Assembly: GCA_002492465.1 (NCBI GenBank)
Contig: DKYT01000013.1
Location: 30,896-94,895, forward strand
Direction of reading: 5' to 3'
Origin: Lachnospiraceae bacterium UBA7093
GTDB taxonomy: Bacteria > Bacillota > Clostridia > Lachnospirales > Lachnospiraceae
Length of the DNA: 64,000 bases
The notes beneath the pieces are model-generated. The model was not told the DNA's origin, did no database searches, and saw only the letters and a list, made by a program, of their open reading frames with translations. Positions 41,809-50,998 of the stretch are shown here, piece by piece. Both the position numbers and the translations under genes were made by a program. How positions within the stretch are numbered: the stretch's first letter is position 1; each line of letters opens with the position of its first letter.

Positions 41809-43479
41809 ATGAAGACAGATATTCAGATCGCCCAGGAAGCGGCGCTGCTTCCCATTACAGAGGTGGCAAAGGCGCTTCAGATTCCGGATAAGGAGCTGGA
41901 GCTGTACGGAAAATATAAAGCAAAAATTTCCGACGACTATTTGGAACAAATTGCCGGAAATCCCAACGGAAAATTGATTTTGGTAACGGCGATCAACCCT
42001 ACCCCAGCAGGGGAAGGAAAAACCACCACCAGCGTGGGGCTGGGACAGGCGTTTGGCAAACTGGGGAAAAAGGCGGTAATTGCCCTGAGGGAGCCTTCAT
42101 TAGGTCCTTGCTTTGGGGTGAAGGGAGGAGCCGCAGGCGGCGGTTATGCCCAGGTGGTTCCCATGGAAGATTTGAACCTTCATTTTACCGGAGACTTTCA
42201 TGCCATTACTTCCGCCAATAATTTGCTGGCAGCGCTTTTGGACAATCATATACAGCAGGGAAATGAATTAAGGATCGATACCAGGAGAGTGGTATGGAAA
42301 CGCTGTCTTGACATGAACGACCGGGTTTTGCGCAATGTTGTGGTAGGACTGGGGGCAAAAACCGACGGCGTGGTACGGGAGGATCATTTTGTAATCACGG
42401 TGGCGTCGGAGATCATGGCAATCCTCTGTCTTGCAGTTGATATGAAAGATTTGAAGGAGCGGCTGGCAAGAATCGTGGTGGCATACAACGATCAGGGAGA
42501 ACCGGTACGCGCAGGGGATTTGAATGCAGTAGGCGCTATGGCGGCGCTTTTGAAGGATGCTATGAAGCCGAATTTGATTCAGACGCTGGAGCATACGCCT
42601 GCGCTGGTACACGGCGGTCCCTTTGCCAATATCGCCCACGGCTGTAATTCTGTGCGCGCTACCAACGCCGCCCTTAAGATGGCGGACTATGTGATCACAG
42701 AGGCAGGATTTGGGGCGGATCTGGGAGCAGAAAAATTCTTTGATATTAAGTGCAGGATTGCAGGGCTTAAACCGGACGCAGTGGTTCTGGTTGCCACCAT
42801 ACGCGCTTTGAAATACAATGGCGGCATACCCAAGTCCGGTTTGGGAGAAGAAAACCTGGAGGCGTTGGAAAAAGGAATCGTAAATCTGGAAAAGCACATT
42901 GAAAATTTGCAGAAATACGGCGTCCCGGTGGTAGTGACCTTAAACAGCTTTGTGACAGACACAGCAGCTGAAATCTCTTTTGTAGAAAATTTCTGTAAGC
43001 GGCGGGAATGCGAATTCGCCCTTTCCAGGGTGTGGGAGCAGGGCGGAGAGGGCGGCATAGAGCTTGCCGAAAAGGTACTTGAGACGCTGGATACCAGGGA
43101 AAGTCATTTTAGAGTTCTCTATGAGGACCACCTGTCACTGGAGGAAAAAATCGAAGTAATTGGAAAGGAAATCTATGGGGCGGACGGAGTGGATTATGCC
43201 CCGGCGGCAAAAAAACAGCTTTTGGAGCTGGAGAAGTTAGGCTTTGGCAATCTCCCTGTATGTATGGCGAAAACCCAGTACTCCCTTTCGGATGATCCGG
43301 CGCTCTTGGGGAGACCCCGGGATTTCAGAATGAATGTAAGGGAAGCCTATGTTAGCGCAGGGGCAGGCTTCGTGGTGGTTTTAACAGGCGCGGTTATGAC
43401 AATGCCGGGGCTTCCGGCACATCCGGCGGCATTTGATATTGATGTAAACGATGAAGGGATAATTACAGGACTTTTTTAA
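41809..43479 (+). CDS. fhs: Formate-tetrahydrofolate ligase
   Basis: 556 residues, full-length for the family. P-loop-like ATP site TPAGEGKTTTSVGLGQAF and folate/formate motifs such as EPSLGPCFGVKGGAAGGGY. Makes 10-formyl-THF from formate, ATP and THF in the cytoplasm for purines or the acetogenic methyl branch. AGGAGG ribosome site; 21 bp before folD, its partner enzyme. A 5-formyl-THF cyclo-ligase at 60286 belongs to the same cofactor network. Confidence 0.97.
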   Translation: MKTDIQIAQEAALLPITEVAKALQIPDKELELYGKYKAKISDDYLEQIAGNPNGKLILVTAINPTPAGEGKTTTSVGLGQAFGKLGKKAVIALREPSLGPCFGVKGGAAGGGYAQVVPMEDLNLHFTGDFHAITSANNLLAALLDNHIQQGNELRIDTRRVVWKRCLDMNDRVLRNVVVGLGAKTDGVVREDHFVITVASEIMAILCLAVDMKDLKERLARIVVAYNDQGEPVRAGDLNAVGAMAALLKDAMKPNLIQTLEHTPALVHGGPFANIAHGCNSVRATNAALKMADYVITEAGFGADLGAEKFFDIKCRIAGLKPDAVVLVATIRALKYNGGIPKSGLGEENLEALEKGIVNLEKHIENLQKYGVPVVVTLNSFVTDTAAEISFVENFCKRRECEFALSRVWEQGGEGGIELAEKVLETLDTRESHFRVLYEDHLSLEEKIEVIGKEIYGADGVDYAPAAKKQLLELEKLGFGNLPVCMAKTQYSLSDDPALLGRPRDFRMNVREAYVSAGAGFVVVLTGAVMTMPGLPAHPAAFDIDVNDEGIITGLF

Positions 43480-43500
43480 GGAGAAAGGCGGTATAGGTTT

Positions 43501-44346
43501 ATGGCGGCGATCATCGACGGAAAAGAAATTGCAATGCAGATAAAAGACGAATTGAAGCAGACGGCGGCAAAGAAAAAGGCGGAGGGAGTGGAGGTGTCCC
43601 TTGCTGTAATCCAGGTGGGAAATGATCCGGCATCCAGTGTTTATGTGCGAAATAAGAAAAAAGGATGCGAATATGTGGGGATCCGTTCTCTGTCCTACGA
43701 GCTCCCTGAGGAAACCACCCAGGAGGAGCTTCTTTCCTTAATCCGGGAGTTGAACGGGAGAAAGGATGTGAACGGGATTTTGGTGCAGCTTCCATTACCC
43801 TCCCATATTCATGAGGATACGGTTATTCAGACCATCGATCCTAAGAAGGATGTGGACGGCTTTCATCCTCAGAGCGTAGGCGCCCTTTGCATTGGCGAGA
43901 AGGGATTCGTATCCTGTACCCCTGCAGGCATTATACAACTGCTGAAAAGAAGCGGCATAGAAATAGAGGGAAAGGAATGCGTGGTGCTGGGCAGGAGCAA
44001 TATTGTGGGCAAGCCGATGGCTCTTTTGCTTTTGCGTGAAAACGCAACGGTTACCATAGCCCATTCCAGAACAAAAAATTTAAAGGAAGTGACAGGCAGG
44101 GCGGATATTTTAATCGTTGCAGTTGGAAAGCCTAAAATGATTACCAAAGAGTATGTGAAAGAGGGTGCTGTTGTAATCGATGTGGGAATTAACCGGGATG
44201 AGAGCAACAAGCTTTGCGGCGATGTGGATTTTGAGGATGTTGCCCCTGTGTGCAGCGCCATCACCCCTGTGCCGGGAGGCGTAGGTCCCATGACCATTGC
44301 CATGCTTCTCAATAACTGCATGGAGTCAGTTTCCTTGCAATCCTGA
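43501..44346 (+). CDS. folD: Bifunctional methylene-THF dehydrogenase / methenyl-THF cyclohydrolase
   Basis: 281 residues. YVRNKKKGCEYVGI with the catalytic Lys, GILVQLPLPSHI, KDVDGFHP and the Rossmann motif VLGRSNIVGKPMALLL followed by PVPGGVGPMT. Interconverts 5,10-methylene- and 10-formyl-THF with NAD(P). Directly follows fhs. Confidence 0.97.
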   Translation: MAAIIDGKEIAMQIKDELKQTAAKKKAEGVEVSLAVIQVGNDPASSVYVRNKKKGCEYVGIRSLSYELPEETTQEELLSLIRELNGRKDVNGILVQLPLPSHIHEDTVIQTIDPKKDVDGFHPQSVGALCIGEKGFVSCTPAGIIQLLKRSGIEIEGKECVVLGRSNIVGKPMALLLLRENATVTIAHSRTKNLKEVTGRADILIVAVGKPKMITKEYVKEGAVVIDVGINRDESNKLCGDVDFEDVAPVCSAITPVPGGVGPMTIAMLLNNCMESVSLQS

Positions 44347-44387
44347 TACAGCGCCTGAGTACCCAGGGCGGCAAAATGGAGGCGGAT

Positions 44388-45854
44388 ATGAAGTGTCCCA
44401 ATTGTGGTTGTGAAATGGCGGCGGACCATTTATATTGCGAAAAGTGCGGGATGGAAATTCAAATGGTACCGGACTTTGAGCCTGAAATTGAAAACAGCAT
44501 TATAGAAACCCTCTCTACGGTTGCGGAGGAAATAGAGGGAAATGCCGGTAAGGAAACCGAGAGTGAAAAGAAAGAACCGGAGATTCGTGAAAAGGATCCC
44601 GGCACTTCCAAGGTAAGCTCAAAGGATCCGGAAAAGAACTGGCTTTTGCTCAGTCTTATTACCTTTATATCGGTTACCGTTGCCGCTGCATTCATTGCAA
44701 TTTTTTTGTACCACCGGTATTCGGTAACTTATCAGATAGAGCAGGCAAGAAAGTATGGTGAGCTGCAGGATTATGAGCGTGCGATCGTCTATCTGGAGAA
44801 AGCAAGAACCCTTAAGGAGGATGCGGCGGATATTGTGCTGATGGAATCCAATTATTATTATCAAATGGGAGAAAAACAGCAGGCGGTGGACGTTCTGCTC
44901 CGGCTGCTGAAGAGCAGGGAGCTTTCCTTTGAAGAAAAGGAAAAAGCGTACGAAAGTATTTTTGCTATTTATGATGAAGAAAAACGGTATGAAGAGATCA
45001 ATGCGCTCCTCATGGAATGCCAGGACGGAGATATTGTCAATCAGTTTCAGCAGTATATGGCGATGACGCCTGAATTTTCCTATGTTTCCGGAAACTATGA
45101 CGAGATCATTACTTTGAGGATCAGCGCCAATACCACGGGGAAGATTTACTATACTATGGACGGAAGTAATCCTGATGAAAACAGCGATGTGTATACGGCG
45201 CCTCTGTTTCTGGAATCAGGAGAATACCAGATTGCCGCTGTTTTTATCAATGATTACGGAATTGAAAGCCAGGTGGGAAGGTCATGGTATGTGATTAACC
45301 TGACGGTGCCGGATCCTCCGGAGCTGCTTATTTACAGCGGAGACTATCATGTGCCAACAAAGATCGAAGCGGTTTTGCCGGAAACGGGGACGGTTTATTA
45401 TACCATGGATGGAAGCACGCCCGGTAAGGACAGCCTTAAGTATACAGAACCCATAGAGATGCCTCTTGGAAAGTCAAATTTTAAGTTTGTAACCATTTCA
45501 GAGGAGGGAGTTCCCAGCGAGGTGATTAGTAGGAGCTTTGACCTTACGCTGCGAACCGATGTGACTATAAATAAAGCGGTGGAAAATGTAATGAAGGCGC
45601 TTTTTGACCGCAAGGTACTTTCAGATCTGCAGGGACACGCTCATGGAATACAGGGAAAATATGTATTTGAATATGATACTATTGTGGAAATCCCCAATTT
45701 AGGCTATTATTATATTTTGAACGAATATGTGGAGGACGAAAACGGCGGCAGGGAAAAAACGGAACGGCTGTATGCGGTGGAAGTGTATACAGGGGCGCCT
45801 AATCGTTTGATCTACGATGAAAACGGACAGATGGGACTTATTTCTTTACAATAG
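44388..45854 (+). CDS. Zinc-ribbon membrane protein with TPR and chitobiase-type beta domains
   Basis: 488 residues. N-terminal zinc ribbon (CPNCGCEM...CEKCG), an acidic linker, one membrane helix at about 85-107 (LLLSLITFISVTVAAAFIAI), TPR-like helices (about 110-215; YGELQDYERAIVYLEKA), and two beta-sandwich repeats (about 225-395) with YYTMDGSNP and YYTMDGSTP, typical of CHB_HEX_C_1/Fn3-like domains. A C-terminal domain of about 90 residues follows. Topology: ribbon inside, TPR and beta domains outside. Function unknown; possibly envelope scaffold. ATG 44388 preferred over 44376 because GGAGG at 44378-44382 fits it. Confidence 0.82.
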   Translation: MKCPNCGCEMAADHLYCEKCGMEIQMVPDFEPEIENSIIETLSTVAEEIEGNAGKETESEKKEPEIREKDPGTSKVSSKDPEKNWLLLSLITFISVTVAAAFIAIFLYHRYSVTYQIEQARKYGELQDYERAIVYLEKARTLKEDAADIVLMESNYYYQMGEKQQAVDVLLRLLKSRELSFEEKEKAYESIFAIYDEEKRYEEINALLMECQDGDIVNQFQQYMAMTPEFSYVSGNYDEIITLRISANTTGKIYYTMDGSNPDENSDVYTAPLFLESGEYQIAAVFINDYGIESQVGRSWYVINLTVPDPPELLIYSGDYHVPTKIEAVLPETGTVYYTMDGSTPGKDSLKYTEPIEMPLGKSNFKFVTISEEGVPSEVISRSFDLTLRTDVTINKAVENVMKALFDRKVLSDLQGHAHGIQGKYVFEYDTIVEIPNLGYYYILNEYVEDENGGREKTERLYAVEVYTGAPNRLIYDENGQMGLISLQ

Positions 45855-45898
45855 GGATACCTATCAACATTAATTTATCAACAGGAAAGGGAGTAGCG

Positions 45899-46786
45899 AT
45901 GTACAAGATTTTAGAAGCAAAAGAGCTTGCTGCCAATATCTATTATATGGTAGTAGAAGCAAAGCGGGTGGCAAAGGCGTGTAAGCCGGGACAGTTTGTG
46001 ATTGTAAGAACAGATGAACAATCTGAGAGAATTCCCCTTACCATTTGCGATTATGACAGAGAAAAGGGGACTGTGACCATTGTGTTTCAGATTGTTGGAG
46101 CAGGTACTCAGGTTATGGCTTCCTTAAAGCAGGGAGATGCTTTTCATGATTTTGTAGGACCCTTGGGATGTCCTTCGGAGTTTGTATCCGAAGATTTGGA
46201 ATCATTGAAGCAGAAAAAGATGCTGTTTGTGGCAGGAGGCGTGGGAACGGCTCCCGTTTATCCCCAGGTAAAATGGCTCCGTGAGAAGGGGATCGATGCC
46301 GATGTGATCGTAGGCGCCAAGACAAAAGATCTGTTGATTTTGGAAGAGGAAATGAAAGCGGTTGCAGGAAATCTTTACATAACCACAGATGACGGTTCCT
46401 ATGGCAGGAGCGGCATGGTAACGCAGACCATATCCGATCTGGTAAAAGAAGGAAACCATTATGATGTATGTGTTGCCATCGGTCCTATGATTATGATGAA
46501 ATTTGTCTGCAAGCTTACCAAAGAGCTGGGGATTCCCACCATTGTCAGCTTAAATCCTATTATGGTGGACGGTACCGGAATGTGCGGCGCATGTCGTGTG
46601 ACGGTAGGCGGAAAAGTGAAATTTGCCTGTGTGGACGGACCTGAGTTTGACGGTCATCTGGTGAATTTTGACGAGGCAATGCAGCGTCAGCAGATCTATA
46701 AGACCCAGGAGGGAAGAGCCTTCCTGAAGGCAAAAGAGGGGGATACCCATCATGGCGGATGTGGAAATTGTGGAGGTGACAAATAA
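45899..46786 (+). CDS. nfnA: NfnA: ferredoxin/NADPH transhydrogenase small subunit
   Basis: 295 residues of the ferredoxin-NADP reductase / dihydroorotate dehydrogenase electron-transfer family. FAD site (IPLTICDYDRE), NAD-binding FVAGGVGTAPVYPQ and [2Fe-2S] cysteines in GTGMCGACRVT and FACVDGPE, with a Cys/His-rich end GGCGNCGG. Forms with the next gene product NfnAB, which couples NADH plus reduced ferredoxin to reduction of two NADP+ by electron bifurcation. The stop and the next ATG overlap (TAATG), consistent with stoichiometric synthesis. Ribosome site GGAAAGGGAG. Confidence 0.92.
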   Translation: MYKILEAKELAANIYYMVVEAKRVAKACKPGQFVIVRTDEQSERIPLTICDYDREKGTVTIVFQIVGAGTQVMASLKQGDAFHDFVGPLGCPSEFVSEDLESLKQKKMLFVAGGVGTAPVYPQVKWLREKGIDADVIVGAKTKDLLILEEEMKAVAGNLYITTDDGSYGRSGMVTQTISDLVKEGNHYDVCVAIGPMIMMKFVCKLTKELGIPTIVSLNPIMVDGTGMCGACRVTVGGKVKFACVDGPEFDGHLVNFDEAMQRQQIYKTQEGRAFLKAKEGDTHHGGCGNCGGDK

Positions 46787-48171
46787 TGGACGTGTTGAAA
46801 AAGGTTCCTGTACGGGAGCAGGATGCAAAGGTCAGGGCGACAAACTTTGAGGAAGTCTGCCTTGGATATAATAAGGAAGAGGCAATGGAGGAGGCAGCAA
46901 GATGCATCAACTGCAAAAATGCACAGTGTATCAAGGGCTGCCCGGTGTCCATTGACATTCCCGGTTTTATAGAGAAGGTGAAGGAAGGAGACGTGGAGGG
47001 CGCTTATCAGGTAATCAGCGATTCCTCAGCTCTTCCGGCAGTCTGCGGACGTGTATGCCCCCAGGAGAGCCAGTGTGAAGGGAAATGTATCAGAGGCATT
47101 AAAGGGGAGCCTATCTCCATTGGAAAGCTGGAGCGGTTTGTAGCGGACTGGGCGGCTGAAAATGAGATCAAGCCCCAGGGAGCCGCAAAGAAAAACGGAA
47201 AAAAGGTTGCCGTGATTGGTTCCGGTCCTGCAGGGCTTACATGCGCTGGGGATCTTGCCAAGATGGGGTATGAGGTGACGATTTTTGAGGCGCTCCACGA
47301 GCCTGGGGGCGTGCTGGTATACGGTATTCCTGAGTTCCGTCTTCCCAAAACCAAGGTGGTGGCGAAGGAAATTGAAAATGTAAAATCCCTTGGGGTTAAG
47401 ATCGAGACAAACGTGGTAGTAGGTAAATCCGTTACCATAGACCAGCTGCTGGAGGAAGAGGGATTCGACGCAGTGTTCATTGGCTCAGGCGCAGGACTTC
47501 CTAAATTTATGGGCATTCCGGGAGAGCAGGCAAACGGCGTATTCTCCGCAAACGAATATCTGACCAGAAGCAATCTGATGAAGGCGTTTGATGAAGATTC
47601 CAGCACCCCTATTATGCGAGGCAAAAAGGTTGCCGTGGTAGGCGGCGGAAATGTGGCGATGGACGCTGCAAGAACGGCGCTCCGCCTTGGCGCAGAGGTA
47701 CATATTGTATACAGAAGAAGCGAGGAAGAGCTTCCCGCCCGTGTGGAGGAAGTCCATCATGCAAAGGAAGAGGGGATTATTTTTGATCTTCTGACCAATC
47801 CGGTTGAAGTTCTGGAAGATGATAAGGGCTGGGTATGCGGCATTAAGTGCATCAGGATGGAATTGGGAGAACCGGATGAATCCGGAAGGAGACGTCCTGT
47901 GGAGGTGCCCGGTTCAGAGTTTACCATCGATGTGGACACGGTTATCATGTCCCTGGGAACTTCCCCCAATCCGCTTATTTCTTCCACCACAGAGGGGCTG
48001 GAAGTAAATAAATGGAAATGCATTGTAGCGGATGAAACCTTCGGCAAAACCACTAAGGAAGGCGTTTATGCCGGCGGAGACGCGGTGACGGGAGCGGCGA
48101 CAGTGATACTTGCCATGGGCGCCGGACGTGCCGGAGCGAAAGGCATCGACGAATATCTGAAAGACAAATAA
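46786..48171 (+). CDS. nfnB: NfnB: glutamate synthase small-subunit-like transhydrogenase large subunit
   Basis: 461 residues. N-terminal cysteine region for two [4Fe-4S] clusters (CINCKNAQCIKGCPV and CGRVCPQESQCEGKC), a first Rossmann FAD site (VIGSGPAGLTCAGDLAKMG) and a second NADPH site (VVGGGNVAMDAARTALRLG), ending YAGGDAVTGAATVILAMG. Such proteins are often annotated gltA/gltD, but coupling to the preceding NfnA-like gene and absence of a gltB-like gene favour NfnB. NADPH made here complements NADP-IDH in redox balance. Confidence 0.92.
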   Translation: MDVLKKVPVREQDAKVRATNFEEVCLGYNKEEAMEEAARCINCKNAQCIKGCPVSIDIPGFIEKVKEGDVEGAYQVISDSSALPAVCGRVCPQESQCEGKCIRGIKGEPISIGKLERFVADWAAENEIKPQGAAKKNGKKVAVIGSGPAGLTCAGDLAKMGYEVTIFEALHEPGGVLVYGIPEFRLPKTKVVAKEIENVKSLGVKIETNVVVGKSVTIDQLLEEEGFDAVFIGSGAGLPKFMGIPGEQANGVFSANEYLTRSNLMKAFDEDSSTPIMRGKKVAVVGGGNVAMDAARTALRLGAEVHIVYRRSEEELPARVEEVHHAKEEGIIFDLLTNPVEVLEDDKGWVCGIKCIRMELGEPDESGRRRPVEVPGSEFTIDVDTVIMSLGTSPNPLISSTTEGLEVNKWKCIVADETFGKTTKEGVYAGGDAVTGAATVILAMGAGRAGAKGIDEYLKDK

Positions 48172-48175
48172 GAAC

Positions 48176-48246
48176 AGGATAAAATCCTGGGGATTTTATC
48201 CTGAGGATAATAATCCTGAAAACGTGCCGGAACTTGTTTCCGGCAC
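48176..48246 (+). terminator. Triple hairpin after nfnAB
   Basis: First hairpin: a perfect 12-bp stem 48176-48187/48191-48202 (AGGATAAAATCC, loop TGG). Second: AGGAT-AATA-ATCCT just downstream. Third: GTGCCGGAA (48224-48232) with TTCCGGCAC (48238-48246). Followed by AATTTGT rather than a clean T-run. Likely transcription end or 3' stabiliser. Confidence 0.65.
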
Positions 48247-48351
48247 AATTTGTAAACAAAAATATTTCTAAGAAATTATTAATAATTCATACAGGCAAAA
48301 TTAAAGATTGTATGATAAAGTGATAGCATGATTTATTAATAAGGAGTAACT

Positions 48352-49401
48352 ATGAAAAAGCTGTTTGAGGAAGATGAAAATCAGGATTCCGGTTTGGAAA
48401 AAGCACAGATTTTGGTGAAAGTGATCCCTTTTGTTCTGATCATCGTAATTCTGGGCATTACGCTGGTGGTAAACGGTGTCAGAAAAAAGGACGATGATGG
48501 GACGGCAAAGCTGCAGGACAATATTAAGGAATATGCAGATGAGAATCACAGCGCAGAGACTTCCTCCCAAAGCCTGCTGGCAAAAGCCACGCCGGAAAGT
48601 GAGGAAGAGAGCGGAGAGCGGAAGGAGCCGGAGCAGACCGCCGCTCCCAGCCCAAGCCCAGCGCCTGTCCCCACCCCTACTCCTTACAAGGAGGTTATGG
48701 AAGCGGGTAAAACAGATTACAGCAAGGTGGCATTTGACAAGGAGGAACAGCTTAAGGAGATGATGAGCTATTGGGCGGATAACAACCAAAAGGCATTGGA
48801 TGACCTTGCAAATCTGGACCGTTTTATTGCCATGTCCTGGAAACTGAAAGGGACTGAGGACTTTTATTATTACGGTGGCAGGAACAGTGACGGGCTGCCG
48901 GAGGGAAAGGGCATAGCAGTATATGCAGATAACCAGTATTATTATGGAGACTGGAAAGGCGGTGTGAGAAGCGGAACGGGGACCTGGATCCATTATCATA
49001 TTCATTTTGAGGACAATAAAACGGATCTGTACACCTATCATCAATATACCGGCGGCTGGGCGGAGGATCTGCCTGCCGGGGAAGGCTCCGAACATTATGA
49101 TTATAACGTTTCCCTTTTTAAGGAACGAGTGGGATATGATACGAACCGGATCGGCAGCTACGCTAAGGGGCTTGTGGACGGAGAGTTCTATATCACCAGT
49201 TTATTTTCCGATGAAAGCATAAAAGAATGGAATGCCAAAGGAGAAAAGGGCTCCTGGATCTATTTAACCGAATTGAAGGATCAGAAAGGAAACAGACCGG
49301 TATATGTTGAAATTCAGAATCCTGAGAACTATACCTGGATGCATCCTGCGCAAAATGTAAATATAGGTGTGCCTTGCCTGATCTCCAAACATAAAAATTA
49401 G
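48352..49401 (+). CDS. Membrane-anchored MORN-repeat protein
   Basis: 349 residues. Short cytoplasmic start, one membrane helix at about 22-45 (VKVIPFVLIIVILGITLVV), a Pro/Thr/Ser-rich linker (SPSPAPVPTPTP) and an extracellular part with MORN-like units (GLPEGKGIAVYADNQYYYGD, GGVRSGTGTWIHY, GLVDGEFYI). MORN repeats usually mediate protein or lipid contacts. Ends with VNIGVPCLI. Preceded by a 150-bp A/T-rich gap with TATGAT at 48311; GGAG ribosome site. Not a family I can name. Confidence 0.8.
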   Translation: MKKLFEEDENQDSGLEKAQILVKVIPFVLIIVILGITLVVNGVRKKDDDGTAKLQDNIKEYADENHSAETSSQSLLAKATPESEEESGERKEPEQTAAPSPSPAPVPTPTPYKEVMEAGKTDYSKVAFDKEEQLKEMMSYWADNNQKALDDLANLDRFIAMSWKLKGTEDFYYYGGRNSDGLPEGKGIAVYADNQYYYGDWKGGVRSGTGTWIHYHIHFEDNKTDLYTYHQYTGGWAEDLPAGEGSEHYDYNVSLFKERVGYDTNRIGSYAKGLVDGEFYITSLFSDESIKEWNAKGEKGSWIYLTELKDQKGNRPVYVEIQNPENYTWMHPAQNVNIGVPCLISKHKN

Positions 49402-49465
49402 TGGAAACCTGTACCAATCCGTAGTAAAATGAAAAGAAGGGGAGAAGGAAAAGGAGGTATGGGTC

Positions 49466-50131
49466 ATGGCTTGGTGCCCTGAATGCAAAAGTGAGTATGT
49501 GGACGGGATTAAGGTATGTGCAGACTGCGGATGTGAATTGGTAGAAACATTGGAGGAAGAGAAGGAGGAACTGGAATCAGGGCTGCCCGGGGAAATACCG
49601 GAGCAGACAGCGGCGGAGGAAGCAGAGACGGAAGAAAAACCATATCAATACCGTCCTGTTTACGTTAACAACGAAGAAAAAGCGGAGGAAAACAGAACTT
49701 CAGCTTACACCTTGCTTTTGGTAGGCGGAGCCGGGTTCATACTGGTAATCCTCTTTTTTGCGGGGGTGATCGATATTCGGATGTCCCTCATTAATAAATA
49801 TATGGTTACCGGCGTTATGGGGGCTTTGTTCTTTCTTTTTATCATTATGGGAAGTATTTCCATGAAAAATTCCAGGATCTTAAAGAAAAAAGCCTGTAAG
49901 GAAAACAACCTGACTGTTGAAATCAAAAAATGGTGCGTGGAAAATTTAAAGAAAGAACAGATAGACAGACTTCTTGACAATGGAGAAGAGACGGACGAGC
50001 TTAAGTATTTTCAACGGTTTGATTATGTAAAGGATGCGGTTCAGAAGCAGTTTGTGAATTTGGATGAAGGATACCTTGACCGATTGGTAGAAGAGGTTTA
50101 TTCTGAGATTTTCGAGGACGACAGAAAATGA
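49466..50131 (+). CDS. Small zinc-ribbon membrane protein
   Basis: 221 residues. Starts with a zinc ribbon (WCPECKSEY...CADCGCEL), then an acidic linker, two membrane helices at about 79-99 (LLLVGGAGFILVILFFAGVI) and 112-130, and a cytoplasmic helical tail of about 85 residues. A pattern I associate with Lachnospiraceae proteins of unknown function. Its stop overlaps the rlmH start (ATGA), so the two are coupled. AGGAGG ribosome site lies about 12 bp upstream. Confidence 0.8.
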   Translation: MAWCPECKSEYVDGIKVCADCGCELVETLEEEKEELESGLPGEIPEQTAAEEAETEEKPYQYRPVYVNNEEKAEENRTSAYTLLLVGGAGFILVILFFAGVIDIRMSLINKYMVTGVMGALFFLFIIMGSISMKNSRILKKKACKENNLTVEIKKWCVENLKKEQIDRLLDNGEETDELKYFQRFDYVKDAVQKQFVNLDEGYLDRLVEEVYSEIFEDDRK

Positions 50132-50607
50132 AAATCACTCTGATCTGCGTGGGCAAAATCAAAGAGAGCTTTTATAAAGCAGCGGTTTTGGAATATGCGA
50201 AAAGACTTGGCAGATACTGCAAACTGGAAATCATAGAATTACAGGATGAGAAGACGCCTGAGGGTGCGGGAGCCGCCGTGGAGGAACAGATCAAGGAGCG
50301 TGAAGGAGACCGCATCTTAAAATATATCAGGGAGGACGCTTATGTGATTTCCCTTGAGATTGGGGGAGAACAGCCGGACTCCGTTGCTTTTGCCAATTTA
50401 CTGGACACTCTTGCGGTCAGCGGAAAAAGCCATATACAATTTATCATAGGAGGTTCCCTGGGGCTTCACCCCAAGGTATCGAAGGCGGCGCAGAAGGCGG
50501 TAAGCTTTTCCAATATGACCTTTCCTCATCAGCTGATGCGGGTGATTCTGCTGGAGCAGATCTATAGGGGCTTCCGGATTATAAAGGGAGAACCCTATCA
50601 TAAATAA
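50128..50607 (+). CDS. rlmH: 23S rRNA (pseudouridine1915-N3)-methyltransferase
   Basis: 159 residues, standard length of the SPOUT methyltransferase RlmH. Starts MKITLICVGKIKE, carries the SAM-binding knot IGGSLGLHPKV and ends with FPHQLMRVILLEQIYRGFRI...PYHK. Methylates pseudouridine 1915 in helix 69 of 23S rRNA on assembled ribosomes. Confidence 0.97.
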   Translation: MKITLICVGKIKESFYKAAVLEYAKRLGRYCKLEIIELQDEKTPEGAGAAVEEQIKEREGDRILKYIREDAYVISLEIGGEQPDSVAFANLLDTLAVSGKSHIQFIIGGSLGLHPKVSKAAQKAVSFSNMTFPHQLMRVILLEQIYRGFRIIKGEPYHK

Positions 50608-50631
50608 ATCTTTTTTTTCATATAGTAGGGT

Positions 50632-50970
50632 ATGAGAAAAAAGGCAAATCGTAAAACGGAAAGCAACTGGAATCGGACGAGAGAGGAACGGGAAGATGCC
50701 CGGAGGACATCTAAAAAGGAACTGGTGGTAGAATCCCTGAAGCTGCCCAAGGATTCCCTTTTAGGAGCGTCCATCCTTACTCTTACAGGGAATACGGAAG
50801 TATTTGTGGAGAATTATAAAGGTATTATTGAATATAACAGTCAGATGATCCTTCTTCAGGGGAAAACCTGCAAGATTCAGATCTGTGGAAAACGGCTTAA
50901 TATTGTTTATTATACCAATGAGGACATGAAAATCAGCGGTTTTGTGGAGTCGGTCCGCTATTTTATGTAA
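50632..50970 (+). CDS. yqfC: Sporulation protein YqfC
   Basis: 112 residues, YabP/YqfC family: LGASILTLTGNTEVFVENYKGIIEY and a basic N-terminus. In B. subtilis yqfC-yqfD are SigE-dependent mother-cell genes. CATATAGT at 50619-50626 could be a sigma-E-like -10, but it is only 5 bp from the ATG and no clear ribosome site exists, so the true start or promoter is uncertain. Next gene yqfD overlaps closely. Confidence 0.88.
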   Translation: MRKKANRKTESNWNRTREEREDARRTSKKELVVESLKLPKDSLLGASILTLTGNTEVFVENYKGIIEYNSQMILLQGKTCKIQICGKRLNIVYYTNEDMKISGFVESVRYFM

Positions 50971-50998
50971 AGCGCAAATAAGTTTGGCGAGGTGTGGT

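Noticed and set aside
46786..48171. Glutamate synthase small subunit (gltD)
   Set aside because: Sequence family fits, but overlap with an NfnA-type gene and no large subunit nearby favour NfnB.
50599..50631. Sigma-E promoter before yqfC
   Set aside because: CATATAGT resembles a -10 box but is 5 bp from the ATG and the -35 match is poor; noted in the gene entry only.
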